Below, one piece after another: positions 43,586-52,117 of a stretch of 64,000 nucleotides of DNA (positions are counted from its first letter, which is position 1; every line of letters begins with the position of its first letter). Below the pieces are notes generated by a model. That model had not been told where the DNA came from and ran no database searches. It saw only the letters and a program-made list of their open reading frames with translations. The translations under genes were made by a program, and so were the position numbers. Origin of the DNA: Fodinibius sp051746985 (GTDB lineage Bacteria > Bacteroidota > Rhodothermia > Balneolales > Balneolaceae); contig JBNJFP010000002.1 in the NCBI GenBank assembly GCA_051746985.1, forward strand, positions 84,389 to 148,388. Direction: 5' to 3'.

Positions 43586-45174
43586 TGGATCAAAAAATCC
43601 ACACATTTGATACTACGCTTCGAGACGGCACGCAGGGAGAAAAGGTCGCATTTTCGGCCCAAGACAAGCTGCGTATTGCCAGACGACTCGACCGTTTCGG
43701 TATCGACTATATCGAAGGCGGATGGCCGGGCTCCAATCCCAAAGATATGGAGTTCTTTACCATGGCCCGCGAGCACTGTTTTGACCACGCTCGCATTGTG
43801 GCTTTTGGCAGTACTTGTCGGACCGAAGCGGATCCTAAAGATGATCCAAACATACAGAAGCTGATTGAAGCGGAAACCCCAACGGTTTCGATCTTTGGCA
43901 AAAGCTGGCTGCTCCATGTAACAGAGGCCTTGCAAACCACTGCTGACGAAAATATCCGTATTATTCACGATTCGGTACGCTATCTCAAAGAGCATCAAAA
44001 AGAAGTTATTTACGATGCCGAGCACTTTTTTGACGGCTATAAGGCCAATCCCAATTACGCCCTCAATACCATCAAGGCTGCTGAAACGGCCGGCGCCGAC
44101 ACCCTGGTGCTTTGTGATACCAATGGGGGGACGCTTCCGGCGGAAATCAGCAAAATTGTCGCTGAGGTTCAAAAACATGTGGATACAGAAATTGGAATTC
44201 ATGCTCACAACGACTGCGAGCTGGGAGTGGCCAATTCAATAGCGGCTGTTACTGCCGGATGCACCCACGTGCAGGGAACCATCAATGGGTATGGTGAGCG
44301 ATGTGGCAACGCCAATCTTTGTTCTATTATTCCCAACTTGCAGCTCAAACAAAACTATCGCTGTGTGCCCGACGATCATATAGGACGCCTTTCGGGACTC
44401 TCTCATTTCGTGAGCGAGGTCGCGAATTTGAATCCCAATGACCGCCAGCCCTATGTGGGAAAAAGCGCTTTTGCCCATAAAGGCGGCATCCACGTGAGCG
44501 CGGTAATGAAAAATGAAGAAACCTACGAGCATATCGTCCCCGAGAAGGTGGGCAACAGGCGACGGGTTCTTGTTTCCGATTTATCGGGAAAAAGTAATAT
44601 CCGGTTCAAATCAGGTCAGCTGGGGATCGATATCAATAACGATAGCAATGAGCTTTCAGCCGTTGTCGATAAGCTTAAAGAGATGGAGAATAATGGCTAC
44701 CAATTTGAGGCCGCCGAGGCTTCTTTTGAACTGCTCATTAAAAAAATGAAGGATCAATATGAGGAGTTCTTTGCGCTTGAAGGTTTCCGAATTATCGTCG
44801 AGAAAAACATCTCTGGCACCTCGCGGACCGAAGCCACTATTCGGCTGTCGGTGAATGGACAGATGGAACACTGCGCGGCGGAAGGGAGCGGTCCTGTTCA
44901 CGCCCTTGACAAAGCACTCCGCAAGGCCGTGCATCGCTTTTATCCCGAAATTTCAGACATGCACCTTTCGGATTACAAAGTACGCGTTCTGAATCAAAAA
45001 GATGGTACTGATGCCCAGGTACGGGTACTTATCGACTCTGCTCACCCCCAGGATTCGTGGACTACCGTGGGTGTTTCCCGCAATATTATCGATGCCAGCT
45101 GGGAAGCGCTATCAGACAGTTTTAATTATTACTTGGCACAACAATATCAAACACATAACCAAAAAGCTATATAA
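43585..45174 (+). CDS. cimA: (R)-citramalate synthase
   Basis: Condenses pyruvate and acetyl-CoA to citramalate, giving 2-ketobutyrate for isoleucine without threonine deaminase. 529 residues. TFDTTLRDGTQGEKVAFS, YIEGGWPGSNPKDMEFF and IHAHNDCELGVANS mark the citramalate branch (the WPGSNPKD segment separates it from isopropylmalate synthase). A LeuA-type dimer regulatory domain is present (about 400-515). No ilvA is in this window, consistent with this route. It lies between ilvC and the Leu-rich leader. Confidence 0.93.
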   Translation: MDQKIHTFDTTLRDGTQGEKVAFSAQDKLRIARRLDRFGIDYIEGGWPGSNPKDMEFFTMAREHCFDHARIVAFGSTCRTEADPKDDPNIQKLIEAETPTVSIFGKSWLLHVTEALQTTADENIRIIHDSVRYLKEHQKEVIYDAEHFFDGYKANPNYALNTIKAAETAGADTLVLCDTNGGTLPAEISKIVAEVQKHVDTEIGIHAHNDCELGVANSIAAVTAGCTHVQGTINGYGERCGNANLCSIIPNLQLKQNYRCVPDDHIGRLSGLSHFVSEVANLNPNDRQPYVGKSAFAHKGGIHVSAVMKNEETYEHIVPEKVGNRRRVLVSDLSGKSNIRFKSGQLGIDINNDSNELSAVVDKLKEMENNGYQFEAAEASFELLIKKMKDQYEEFFALEGFRIIVEKNISGTSRTEATIRLSVNGQMEHCAAEGSGPVHALDKALRKAVHRFYPEISDMHLSDYKVRVLNQKDGTDAQVRVLIDSAHPQDSWTTVGVSRNIIDASWEALSDSFNYYLAQQYQTHNQKAI

Positions 45175-45175
45175 G

Positions 45176-45325
45176 ATGACTTTCCTAACTCTACTACTCA
45201 GTCCCCTGCTACGCAGTCTTTTGGCTGCCCTAAATCTATTGTACCTACTCCAGGATCACCAGAAAATTTTTGTACAACCTTTGATTAAAAATCCACCTGA
45301 TTATCATTATGAATACACCAATTAA
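45176..45325 (+). CDS. leuL: Leu-rich leader peptide inside the operon, before leuA
   Basis: 49 codons from the ATG at 45176, one base after the cimA stop. It begins MTFLTLLLSPLLRSLLAAL; the first 25 residues hold 13 Leu, seven of them CTA. The last 25 residues are ordinary and polar. The ORF runs in another frame over the leuA start and stops at 45325, 17 nt into leuA. Leucine starvation would therefore stall ribosomes upstream of, and change traffic over, the leuA start. No U-tract terminator is visible. An internal leucine-specific leader is inferred; the composition and position are directly visible. Confidence 0.7.
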   Translation: MTFLTLLLSPLLRSLLAALNLLYLLQDHQKIFVQPLIKNPPDYHYEYTN

Positions 45326-46493
45326 CATTTTTGACACTACCCTCCGAGACGGTGAACAATCTCCGGGCTTCAGCATGAATCAGGATGAAAAGCTGCGGCT
45401 TGCCCATCAGCTCGAACGCATGCAGGCCGACGTCATCGAAGCGGGCTTCCCCATCGCTTCGGAAGGCGATTTCAACACGGTGCGTGAAATAAGCAAAAAC
45501 ATCACCAAAAGTACCGTGGCAGCGCTCTGCCGCACTACCCCAAAAGATATTGAACGGGCAGCGGAGTCGCTTGAACCCGCGGCCAAACCGCGCATCCATA
45601 CTTTTATTGCTACTTCCGATATTCATATGGAATACAAGCTCAAAAAGAATCGTGAAGAAGTATTGGAATCGGCCGTAAAAGCTGTTGAATTGTCCAAAGA
45701 ATACTGTGATGAAGTTGAGTTTTCGGCTGAGGATGCCTCGCGGAGCGATCCCGAATTTTTGTACCAGATTTTTGAAGCCGTTATCGATGCGGGTGCCGAT
45801 GTGATCAATGTGCCCGATACGGTAGGCTATGCCATGCCCTGGGAATTTGGTCAACTGATTAAAAACATTAGGGCTGAAGTTCCCAATATCGATGAGGCCA
45901 TACTGAGCGTTCACTGTCATAACGATCTTGGGGTGGCCGTTGCCAACTCGCTGATGGCTTTGAAGCATGGAGCGCAGCAAATTGAATGTACCATCAACGG
46001 AATTGGAGAGCGGGCAGGTAACGCATCACTTGAAGAAATTGTGATGGCTATTGCTACTCGTGAGAAAAAAATGAGCACTAATATTGTTACCGAACAGATC
46101 GTCCCCTCCAGCAGGTTATTGTCGGAGATAACGGGTCACAGGGTGCAGCCCAACAAAGCCATTGTTGGGGAAAATGCCTTTGCCCACGAAGCGGGCATCC
46201 ACCAACACGGGGTACTTAACAATCCCATGACGTACGAGATTATGACTCCTACTTCAGTTGGGCTTAAAAGTAATAAAATTGTACTTGGCAAGCATTCCGG
46301 ACGCTTTGCGCTGAACAAAAAGCTGCAAAAAATGGGCTACTCCCTTGCCAAGGATGAGCTGAATCAAGTGTATATGAAATTTACTGATCTTGCTGACGAG
46401 CAAAAGAAAGTTAGTGAAAACGATCTGCTCAATCTTATCAGCCAAACATTGCCATCGCAAAATATATCCGGCGACAGCGCCATGACCGGCTAA
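45309..46493 (+). CDS. leuA: 2-isopropylmalate synthase, short form
   Basis: Claisen condensation of 2-ketoisovalerate with acetyl-CoA, the first step of leucine synthesis. FDTTLRDGEQSPGFSM and EAGFPIASEGDF open the barrel, SVHCHNDLGVAVANS carries the metal-binding His pair, and GIGERAGNASLEEIVMA and NAFAHEAGIHQHG follow. At 394 residues it ends soon after the linker subdomains and lacks the roughly 120-residue C-terminal domain that binds leucine in typical LeuA. Classical allosteric feedback is thus not expected. The start has no Shine-Dalgarno and lies inside the Leu-rich leader ORF. Confidence 0.94.
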   Translation: MNTPINIFDTTLRDGEQSPGFSMNQDEKLRLAHQLERMQADVIEAGFPIASEGDFNTVREISKNITKSTVAALCRTTPKDIERAAESLEPAAKPRIHTFIATSDIHMEYKLKKNREEVLESAVKAVELSKEYCDEVEFSAEDASRSDPEFLYQIFEAVIDAGADVINVPDTVGYAMPWEFGQLIKNIRAEVPNIDEAILSVHCHNDLGVAVANSLMALKHGAQQIECTINGIGERAGNASLEEIVMAIATREKKMSTNIVTEQIVPSSRLLSEITGHRVQPNKAIVGENAFAHEAGIHQHGVLNNPMTYEIMTPTSVGLKSNKIVLGKHSGRFALNKKLQKMGYSLAKDELNQVYMKFTDLADEQKKVSENDLLNLISQTLPSQNISGDSAMTG

Positions 46494-46545
46494 GAAATTA
46501 ACGAAACAAACATTATTAATTAACTTAAGATCAATTATTTGAATT

Positions 46546-47859
46546 ATGGGAATGACTCTTACTGAAAAAATATTAGCTAAACACAGTGGTGCCGCATCCG
46601 TTGAACCCGGCGAAAGCGTATGGGTAGATGTGGATGTGCTTATGACCCACGACGTCTGTGGGCCGCCCTCTATATCAATTTTTCGGGATCAGTTTGGCGA
46701 AAATGCCCGCGTTTGGGACAAGGAAAAACTTGTTATCATTCCAGACCACTATATTTTTACCGAGGATAAGTACGCCAACCGTAATGTCGATATCCTTCGG
46801 GCCTTTGCCGCCGATCAAGACCTGCCCTATTTTTATGATGTAGGATCCGAAAACTATAAAGGCGTTTGCCACATTGCCCTGCCCGAAGAAGGATTTACGC
46901 GTCCCGGCGAAGTACTCTTTGGCACCGATTCTCACACCTGCACCGCCGGCGCTTTCGGCCAGTTTGCAACGGGCATCGGCAATACCGACGCTGCCTTTAT
47001 CATGGGTACCGGTCAGCTTTGGGTAAAAGTGCCCGAAACCATGCGTTTTGAATTCACGGGCACCTCAATGCCGCCCTATCTGATGGCCAAGGACATCATC
47101 CTGCAAATTATTGGTGATATTGGCGTTGATGGCGCTACCTATCGCACGATGGAATTCGGGGGACCGGGCATCAGCCATATGACCATGGAAGACCGTATGA
47201 CCCTGACCAACATGGTTATCGAGGCAGGCGGCAAAAATGGTGTCGTCGAGCCCGATGCCACCACGGAAGCCTACGTTAGAAAGCGCACCGATAAACCTTT
47301 TGAAAAGGTGTATAGTGATCCCGATGCGAACTATCACTCCAGGTATCAATATAACCTTGAGGAGATGGTTCCTATGGTGGCGAAGCCTCACAGTCCCGAT
47401 AACAAAGCCAAAGCGATTGAGCTGGAGGGCACAAAACTGGACCGAGCGTATATCGGCTCCTGTACGGGAGGAAAACTGTCCGACTTCAAAGCTGCGGCCG
47501 AAATCATTGCCGGCAATGATCTAAAAATTGATACCTACGTGGTACCGGCTACCACCGAAATTGCCGCCGGACTCGAAACCGAGACTGTAAATGGCAAACC
47601 ACTGATCGACATCTTCAAAGAAGCTGGCTGCAAAATCGGTCAGGCCTCCTGCGCGGCTTGCCTTGGTGGACCTTCTGATACCTTTGGACGACTCAACAAT
47701 CAGGAGGTTTGTATTTCTACCACTAACCGAAATTATCCGGGACGTATGGGGTCCAAAGAGTCAGCCGTTTATCTGGCTTCGCCATATACGGTGGCTGCCT
47801 CTGCCATTACGGGTGAAATCACGGACCCGCGCGTCTTTATTCACGAAACTATTATTTAG
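46546..47859 (+). CDS. leuC: 3-isopropylmalate dehydratase, large subunit
   Basis: Aconitase-type [4Fe-4S] subunit that isomerises isopropylmalate. 437 residues. TLTEKILAKHSG opens the chain, FGTDSHTCTAGAFGQFATGIG and YIGSCTGGKLSDFKAAA carry cluster cysteine 1, and SCAACLGG carries the pair of remaining cysteines. The layout follows the shorter LeuC/HacA subfamily. The ATG at 46546 or the one two codons later could be used. It is separated from leuA by 52 nt and pairs with leuD 21 nt downstream. Confidence 0.95.
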   Translation: MGMTLTEKILAKHSGAASVEPGESVWVDVDVLMTHDVCGPPSISIFRDQFGENARVWDKEKLVIIPDHYIFTEDKYANRNVDILRAFAADQDLPYFYDVGSENYKGVCHIALPEEGFTRPGEVLFGTDSHTCTAGAFGQFATGIGNTDAAFIMGTGQLWVKVPETMRFEFTGTSMPPYLMAKDIILQIIGDIGVDGATYRTMEFGGPGISHMTMEDRMTLTNMVIEAGGKNGVVEPDATTEAYVRKRTDKPFEKVYSDPDANYHSRYQYNLEEMVPMVAKPHSPDNKAKAIELEGTKLDRAYIGSCTGGKLSDFKAAAEIIAGNDLKIDTYVVPATTEIAAGLETETVNGKPLIDIFKEAGCKIGQASCAACLGGPSDTFGRLNNQEVCISTTNRNYPGRMGSKESAVYLASPYTVAASAITGEITDPRVFIHETII

Positions 47860-47880
47860 AAACCATTAGTATTCATAATT

Positions 47881-48459
47881 ATGTCACAAGAAACGAAAAC
47901 GATTACCGGAAAAGCCTTTGTGCTCGGTAAAAATATCGACACCGACCAAATTATTCCGGCCGAACACCTGGTTTACAGCCTTGACGATCCCGAAGAGCGA
48001 AAGTTTTACGGACGGTATGCCCTGTCCGGGGTACCCGATGAGCAATCCGGCCTGCCGGAGGGTCATATTCCCTTGGTGGATGAGGATCAATTTGAAAGCG
48101 AATTTTCCATCATTGTGGGCGGACCCAATTTTGGATGTGGCTCCTCCCGCGAGCACGCCCCCGCATCGCTGGATATTGCCGGAGTAGAAGCCATCATCGC
48201 ACCCACTTTTGCGCGTATTTTTTACCGCAACTCGGTAGATGGAGGATTTGTAATCCCCTATGAAAGCCTTCAGGATCTTAGTCAGGAGGTGAAAACCGGT
48301 GACCAAATTGAGATCCATCCGGAAAAACAGACCGTAACAAACATAACCCAGGATACCAGCTACGAAATTCGTCCACTGGGCAGCGTTGCCAATATCGTTA
48401 ACGCTGGCGGAATTTTTGAATTTGCACGAAAGGAGGGAATGATAGATGTCAAAAACTAA
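47881..48459 (+). CDS. leuD: 3-isopropylmalate dehydratase, small subunit
   Basis: Swivel-domain subunit that completes the LeuCD active site. 192 residues. VLGKNIDTDQIIPAEHL and the substrate loop GGPNFGCGSSREHAP are the family signatures, followed by APTFARIFYRNSVDGGF. The last 14 nt overlap the leuB start; an AGGAGG sequence inside its end serves leuB. Confidence 0.96.
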   Translation: MSQETKTITGKAFVLGKNIDTDQIIPAEHLVYSLDDPEERKFYGRYALSGVPDEQSGLPEGHIPLVDEDQFESEFSIIVGGPNFGCGSSREHAPASLDIAGVEAIIAPTFARIFYRNSVDGGFVIPYESLQDLSQEVKTGDQIEIHPEKQTVTNITQDTSYEIRPLGSVANIVNAGGIFEFARKEGMIDVKN

Positions 48460-49555
48460 AGAAATTGTTGTATTGCCGGGCGATGGAATCGGACCGGAGG
48501 TAACCAAAGAAGCTATTAAAATATTACAAACCGTCTGTAAGCGACACGGGAAAAAACTGAATATTCAAACGTTCCCCGTGGGAGGTGCCAGCATTGATCG
48601 CTATGGACGCCCTCTTACAGAAAAGGCTCTTGAAGCCTGCAAACAAAGCTCCGCGGTATTACTGGGAGCCGTTGGAGGGGCGAAGTGGGATGATCAGCCC
48701 AAAGACAAACGACCCGAAGCCGCCCTGCTGAATCTTCGCAAAGAGCTCGATCTATTTGCCAACCTGCGTCCCATTACCACTTATAAATCGCTTCTCCAAA
48801 GTTCGCCCCTGAAGCGGGAAATTGTCAACGGGGTAAACATCATGATTGTCCGGGAGCTTACCGGCGGCATATATTTTGGGAGGCCGCGGTTTATCGAGCA
48901 AACAGAAGACGGGGAACGGGGCGTGGATACTTTGTCGTACACCACGGCCGAAATTGAACGCGTAGCCCATACCGCTTTTGAGACGGCCGTTAAGCGTAAC
49001 AGAAAAATAACCTCGGTGGATAAAGCCAACGTGCTGGATTCTTCCCGGTTGTGGCGAAAAACAGTGCAGGAATCGGCCAAACAGTGGCCGGAGGTAGAGC
49101 TTCAGCACATGCTTGTTGATAATTGCGCGATGCAGCTCGTCCGCAATCCCAAGCAGTTCGATGTTATCTTAACGGGTAATATGTTTGGGGATATCTTAAG
49201 CGATGAGGCCTCTATGATTACCGGCTCCATTGGCATGCTGCCCTCAGCCAGTCTCGGCGAAGAGTTTGCCATGTACGAGCCGGTTCATGGGTCGGCCCCC
49301 GACATTGCGGGACAACAGAAAGGAAATCCCATCGCTGCTATCGCTTCGGTTGCACTGATGTGCCGTCATTCACTGGATATGCCTGAGGCTGCCCATGAAA
49401 TTGAAGAAGCCATAAAAGGAACGTTGGAAGATGGGTTTCGCACGGCTGATATTTACAGCTACGCAAAAAAAGAGTACTGCGTAAGTACATCCGAGATGGG
49501 AAGCGCCATCGACAAGCACCTCAGCCCGAACCTTAAACCCGGCAACCTATTATAA
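48446..49555 (+). CDS. leuB: 3-isopropylmalate dehydrogenase
   Basis: NAD-dependent oxidative decarboxylase of the leucine pathway. 369 residues. VLPGDGIGPEVTKEA is at the N-terminus, LFANLRPITTY and VRELTGGIYFG carry substrate arginine and tyrosine, DKANVLDSSRLWR follows, and the Mg-binding NMFGDILSDEASMITGS and HGSAPDIAGQ are intact. AGGAGG 10 nt before the ATG at 48446 is one of the strongest Shine-Dalgarno sequences in the window and lies within leuD. It is the last gene of the operon, convergent with msrB. Confidence 0.97.
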   Translation: MSKTKEIVVLPGDGIGPEVTKEAIKILQTVCKRHGKKLNIQTFPVGGASIDRYGRPLTEKALEACKQSSAVLLGAVGGAKWDDQPKDKRPEAALLNLRKELDLFANLRPITTYKSLLQSSPLKREIVNGVNIMIVRELTGGIYFGRPRFIEQTEDGERGVDTLSYTTAEIERVAHTAFETAVKRNRKITSVDKANVLDSSRLWRKTVQESAKQWPEVELQHMLVDNCAMQLVRNPKQFDVILTGNMFGDILSDEASMITGSIGMLPSASLGEEFAMYEPVHGSAPDIAGQQKGNPIAAIASVALMCRHSLDMPEAAHEIEEAIKGTLEDGFRTADIYSYAKKEYCVSTSEMGSAIDKHLSPNLKPGNLL

Positions 49556-49615
49556 CAATGAGATAAATGGTTGCCGCAATTTTGTACAGCAACCAAGGAT
49601 AATCTTAAAATTGGT

Positions 49616-50074
49616 TTATTTAGATTCCGCCGATGTTACAAGCTGCAACGATGCAGAATTAACGCAGTAGCGCAAGCCTGTGGGTTTGGGTCCGTCGGGA
49701 AAAACGTGCCCGAGATGTGCATCGCAGACATTGCAAAGCACCTCGATGCGCTGCATTCCGTGGCTGTAATCCTCCTTATATTTGATCACATCATCAGCGA
49801 CAGGCTCGGTGAAGCTTGGCCAACCCGAGCCTGACTCAAATTTTTCGGTGGAATCAAACAACTCCGTGCCACAGCATACGCAGGCATACAAACCCGGTTG
49901 GTGGCTTTCGCAATATTCTCCCGTACCCGGACGCTCCGTGCCGTGCTTTCGGGTCACATAAAACTGTTCTTCAGTCAGCTCTTTTTTCCAGGCTTCATCC
50001 GATTTTTCTACCCTGCGTGGTGGAGTTGGATTTTCCTTGCCAGCATATTCATTTACCTTTTTCCAATCAATCAT
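49616..50074 (-). CDS. msrB: peptide-methionine (R)-S-oxide reductase
   Basis: Repairs R-methionine sulfoxide in proteins. 152 residues, cytoplasmic (no signal). Two zinc pairs, CVCC in YACVCCGTELF and CNVC in CNVCDAHLGHVF, and SGWPSFTEPV precede the catalytic cysteine in RYCVNSASL. The resolving cysteine is probably in EYCESHQPG near residue 55. It follows gap at a distance and has no terminator of its own that I can identify before leuB. Confidence 0.96.
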   Translation of the reverse strand: MIDWKKVNEYAGKENPTPPRRVEKSDEAWKKELTEEQFYVTRKHGTERPGTGEYCESHQPGLYACVCCGTELFDSTEKFESGSGWPSFTEPVADDVIKYKEDYSHGMQRIEVLCNVCDAHLGHVFPDGPKPTGLRYCVNSASLQLVTSAESK

Positions 50075-50160
50075 AGTATCATCAATTTATTACATAGCAA
50101 AAGGCCAGAATTACTCACTCTGACCTAATGTTGTTGGGTCAGTTCCACGACCCGGTATTT

Positions 50161-50202
50161 TAAAAAAAGAACTGATGGAATCACCCCAAGTGATTCCATC
50201 AG
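50161..50202 (-). terminator. terminator of gap
   Basis: Perfect 13-bp stem, CTGATGGAATCAC (50172-50184) with GTGATTCCATCAG (50190-50202), 5-nt loop, followed on the minus strand by TTCTTTTTTTA. Confidence 0.92.
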
Positions 50203-50213
50203 CCAAAACAGGA

Positions 50214-51218
50214 TTATGCAATCTTCGTTATAAGATCGGCAGTACGCGCTGAATATCCAGCCTCGTTATCGTACCAGGCAAGAATTTTTACCAGCGTACC
50301 ATTGGCTTTGGTAAATCCGCTGTCGTAAATGCAGGAATGCGGATCACCCAAAATATCAGTTGATACCAGTTCTTCCTCAGAATAGGCAAGAACACCTTTC
50401 ATCGCTCCATTTGCAGCATCTTTAAAAGCTTGATCAACCTGTTCTACCGTTACCTCCTCACTCAAAATAGCAGTGAGATCGGTCAGTGAGCCATCGGGTA
50501 CCGGCACGCGAATAGCACTACCGTCCAGGCGTCCTTCCAGCTCGGGAAGCACCAGCTCAACCGCCTGCGCGGCACCGGTAGTCGTTGGCACCAGGTTATG
50601 TGCAGCCGTACGTCCCCGACGCGGATCTTTATGCGGACCATCCAGAATATTTTGGCTGCCCGTGTAAGCGTGGGTGGTGGTCATGAACCCTTTTTCGAGC
50701 CCGAAAGTATCGTTCAACACCTTAACCATTGGAGCCAGACAGTTCGTGGTGCAGCTGGCATTGGAATAGATTTGAGCGTCATCACTAATAACATCTTCAT
50801 TTACGCCCAGCACTACCGTTTTTACATCCTGATCGCCTTTGGCAGGAGCCGAAATAATCACCTTTTCAGCGCCGGCTTCAAGGTGCTTGGAGGCCGCCTC
50901 TTTAGTGCGGAAAAAGCCTGTTGATTCTACAATAATATCAGCACCGCGCTCGTCCCATTGCAGGTTGGCGGGATCTTTTTCTGAAGAAATACCGATCTCC
51001 ATACCATCAATGGTAAGGCTGTCGTCGGTATGGCTTACCTCACCCTCGTACGTGCCGTGAACAGAATCACGCTTGAACAAATAAGCGAGCGTTTCGGCAT
51101 CCATCAAATCATTTACACCAACAATATTAATTGTGTCTTTGTGATATTTTAAAATGGATCGGGTTACCAATCTTCCAATGCGTCCGAAACCATTAATACC
51201 TATATTAATTTTACCCAT
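50214..51218 (-). CDS. gap: glyceraldehyde-3-phosphate dehydrogenase, type I
   Basis: Glycolytic NAD-dependent enzyme. 334 residues. NGFGRIGRLVTR at 9-20 is the dinucleotide loop; catalytic Cys156 lies in SNASCTTNCLAP and the catalytic His in TTHAYTGSQNILDGP. The C-terminal AWYDNEAGYSAR is intact. Asp at position 37 in GVNDLMD favours NAD over NADP. It is monocistronic, with a promoter-like element about 70 nt upstream and a long perfect terminator. Confidence 0.97.
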   Translation of the reverse strand: MGKINIGINGFGRIGRLVTRSILKYHKDTINIVGVNDLMDAETLAYLFKRDSVHGTYEGEVSHTDDSLTIDGMEIGISSEKDPANLQWDERGADIIVESTGFFRTKEAASKHLEAGAEKVIISAPAKGDQDVKTVVLGVNEDVISDDAQIYSNASCTTNCLAPMVKVLNDTFGLEKGFMTTTHAYTGSQNILDGPHKDPRRGRTAAHNLVPTTTGAAQAVELVLPELEGRLDGSAIRVPVPDGSLTDLTAILSEEVTVEQVDQAFKDAANGAMKGVLAYSEEELVSTDILGDPHSCIYDSGFTKANGTLVKILAWYDNEAGYSARTADLITKIA

Positions 51219-51288
51219 AAAATGTAACCTTTTAGTTACTTCGTTAAGATTATCGCGAAGTTTATTCGTTTGTTAATTGCTTTTGACT

Positions 51289-51317
51289 AAAATAAGCTTT
51301 CATACATACTTTTGTAA
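51289..51317 (-). promoter_or_regulatory. sigma70-like promoter candidate of gap
   Basis: The minus strand reads TTACAA (51312-51317), 17 nt, TATTTT (51289-51294), about 70 nt before the gap ATG. Pattern match only. Confidence 0.35.
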
Positions 51318-51340
51318 CTTAAAATCCCGATTTATTTCCA

Positions 51341-52024
51341 TTAATCTTCATCCATATCCACATCATCGGGTATCTCCTCTTCATCGATCAAATCATCAAA
51401 ATCGGCATCGGCCAACGCATCCTCAGAATCGTCCTCATTATCCTCTGCCTTCGTATCCATCTCCTGCCGGGCGCCGGCTCTTTTAAGCTGACTGGCGATC
51501 TCAACATTATCGTTATCCAGCGCCAGCGACAAGGCCGAATTCCCGTTTTTATCTTTAATTTTAATTCTTGCACCGTTAGCGAGCAGAAAACTGACGATAT
51601 CGGAATGACCTTCGCGCGCGGCCAGCATCAGCGGTGTTAACCCCCAGCGCTGCTGCGCATTTACATTGGCGCCCTTTTCAACAAGCAGTTGCACGGCCTT
51701 TAGGTTTCCTTCACGAGCCGCTGCAATGAGTGCCAGATCATCGGCCTGGGCTCCATGGTCTAACAACATTTTAATGACTTCAATATTTCCATTTTCCGCC
51801 GCACGGCTGATGGCCGTACCGCCCATAGAAGTGGATGCGTTAACATCGGCTCCCTCACTAATTAAAAAATCAACCGCCTCAAATTGATTGTGTTCGGCGG
51901 CCATAATAAGGGGAGTAATTCCATTTTTAGCCGTCTCATTAACTTCGAAGTCATCTTGACTTAATTTTTTTAGCAGCGCCAGGTCTCCTTTTTTTGCAGC
52001 ATCAAACAGGGGGGATAGCTCCAT
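51341..52024 (-). CDS. ankyrin repeat protein
   Basis: 227 residues with about five ankyrin repeats (residues about 1-180): NGITPLIMAAEHNQFEAVDFLI, GGTAISRAAENGNIEVIKMLLD, ALIAAAREGNLKAVQLLVE, GLTPLMLAAREGHSDIVSFLL and GNSALSLALDNDNVEIASQL, as visible in order. A strongly acidic, disordered-looking tail (about 185-227, Asp/Glu-rich) ends the chain. No signal peptide is seen, so a cytoplasmic protein-binding role is likely. Partner unknown. Confidence 0.93.
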   Translation of the reverse strand: MELSPLFDAAKKGDLALLKKLSQDDFEVNETAKNGITPLIMAAEHNQFEAVDFLISEGADVNASTSMGGTAISRAAENGNIEVIKMLLDHGAQADDLALIAAAREGNLKAVQLLVEKGANVNAQQRWGLTPLMLAAREGHSDIVSFLLANGARIKIKDKNGNSALSLALDNDNVEIASQLKRAGARQEMDTKAEDNEDDSEDALADADFDDLIDEEEIPDDVDMDED

Positions 52025-52061
52025 ATCATCAGTGGTTTGTTATAGATGAAAAGTAATGATG

Positions 52062-52092
52062 TTTATATGGTAATTATCTGGTTATTTGTCAA
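52062..52092 (-). promoter_or_regulatory. sigma70-like promoter candidate of the ankyrin gene
   Basis: The minus strand reads TTGACA (52087-52092), 19 nt, TATAAA (52062-52067), about 38 nt before the ATG. The spacer is two bases longer than optimal. Confidence 0.4.
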
Positions 52093-52117
52093 TACCAAAA
52101 TGCTTTTTTGCGTTATT

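Noticed and set aside
49556..49615. Terminator between leuB and msrB
   Set aside because: TGGTTGC/GCAACCA forms a 7-bp stem with a long loop but no T-run follows on either strand.
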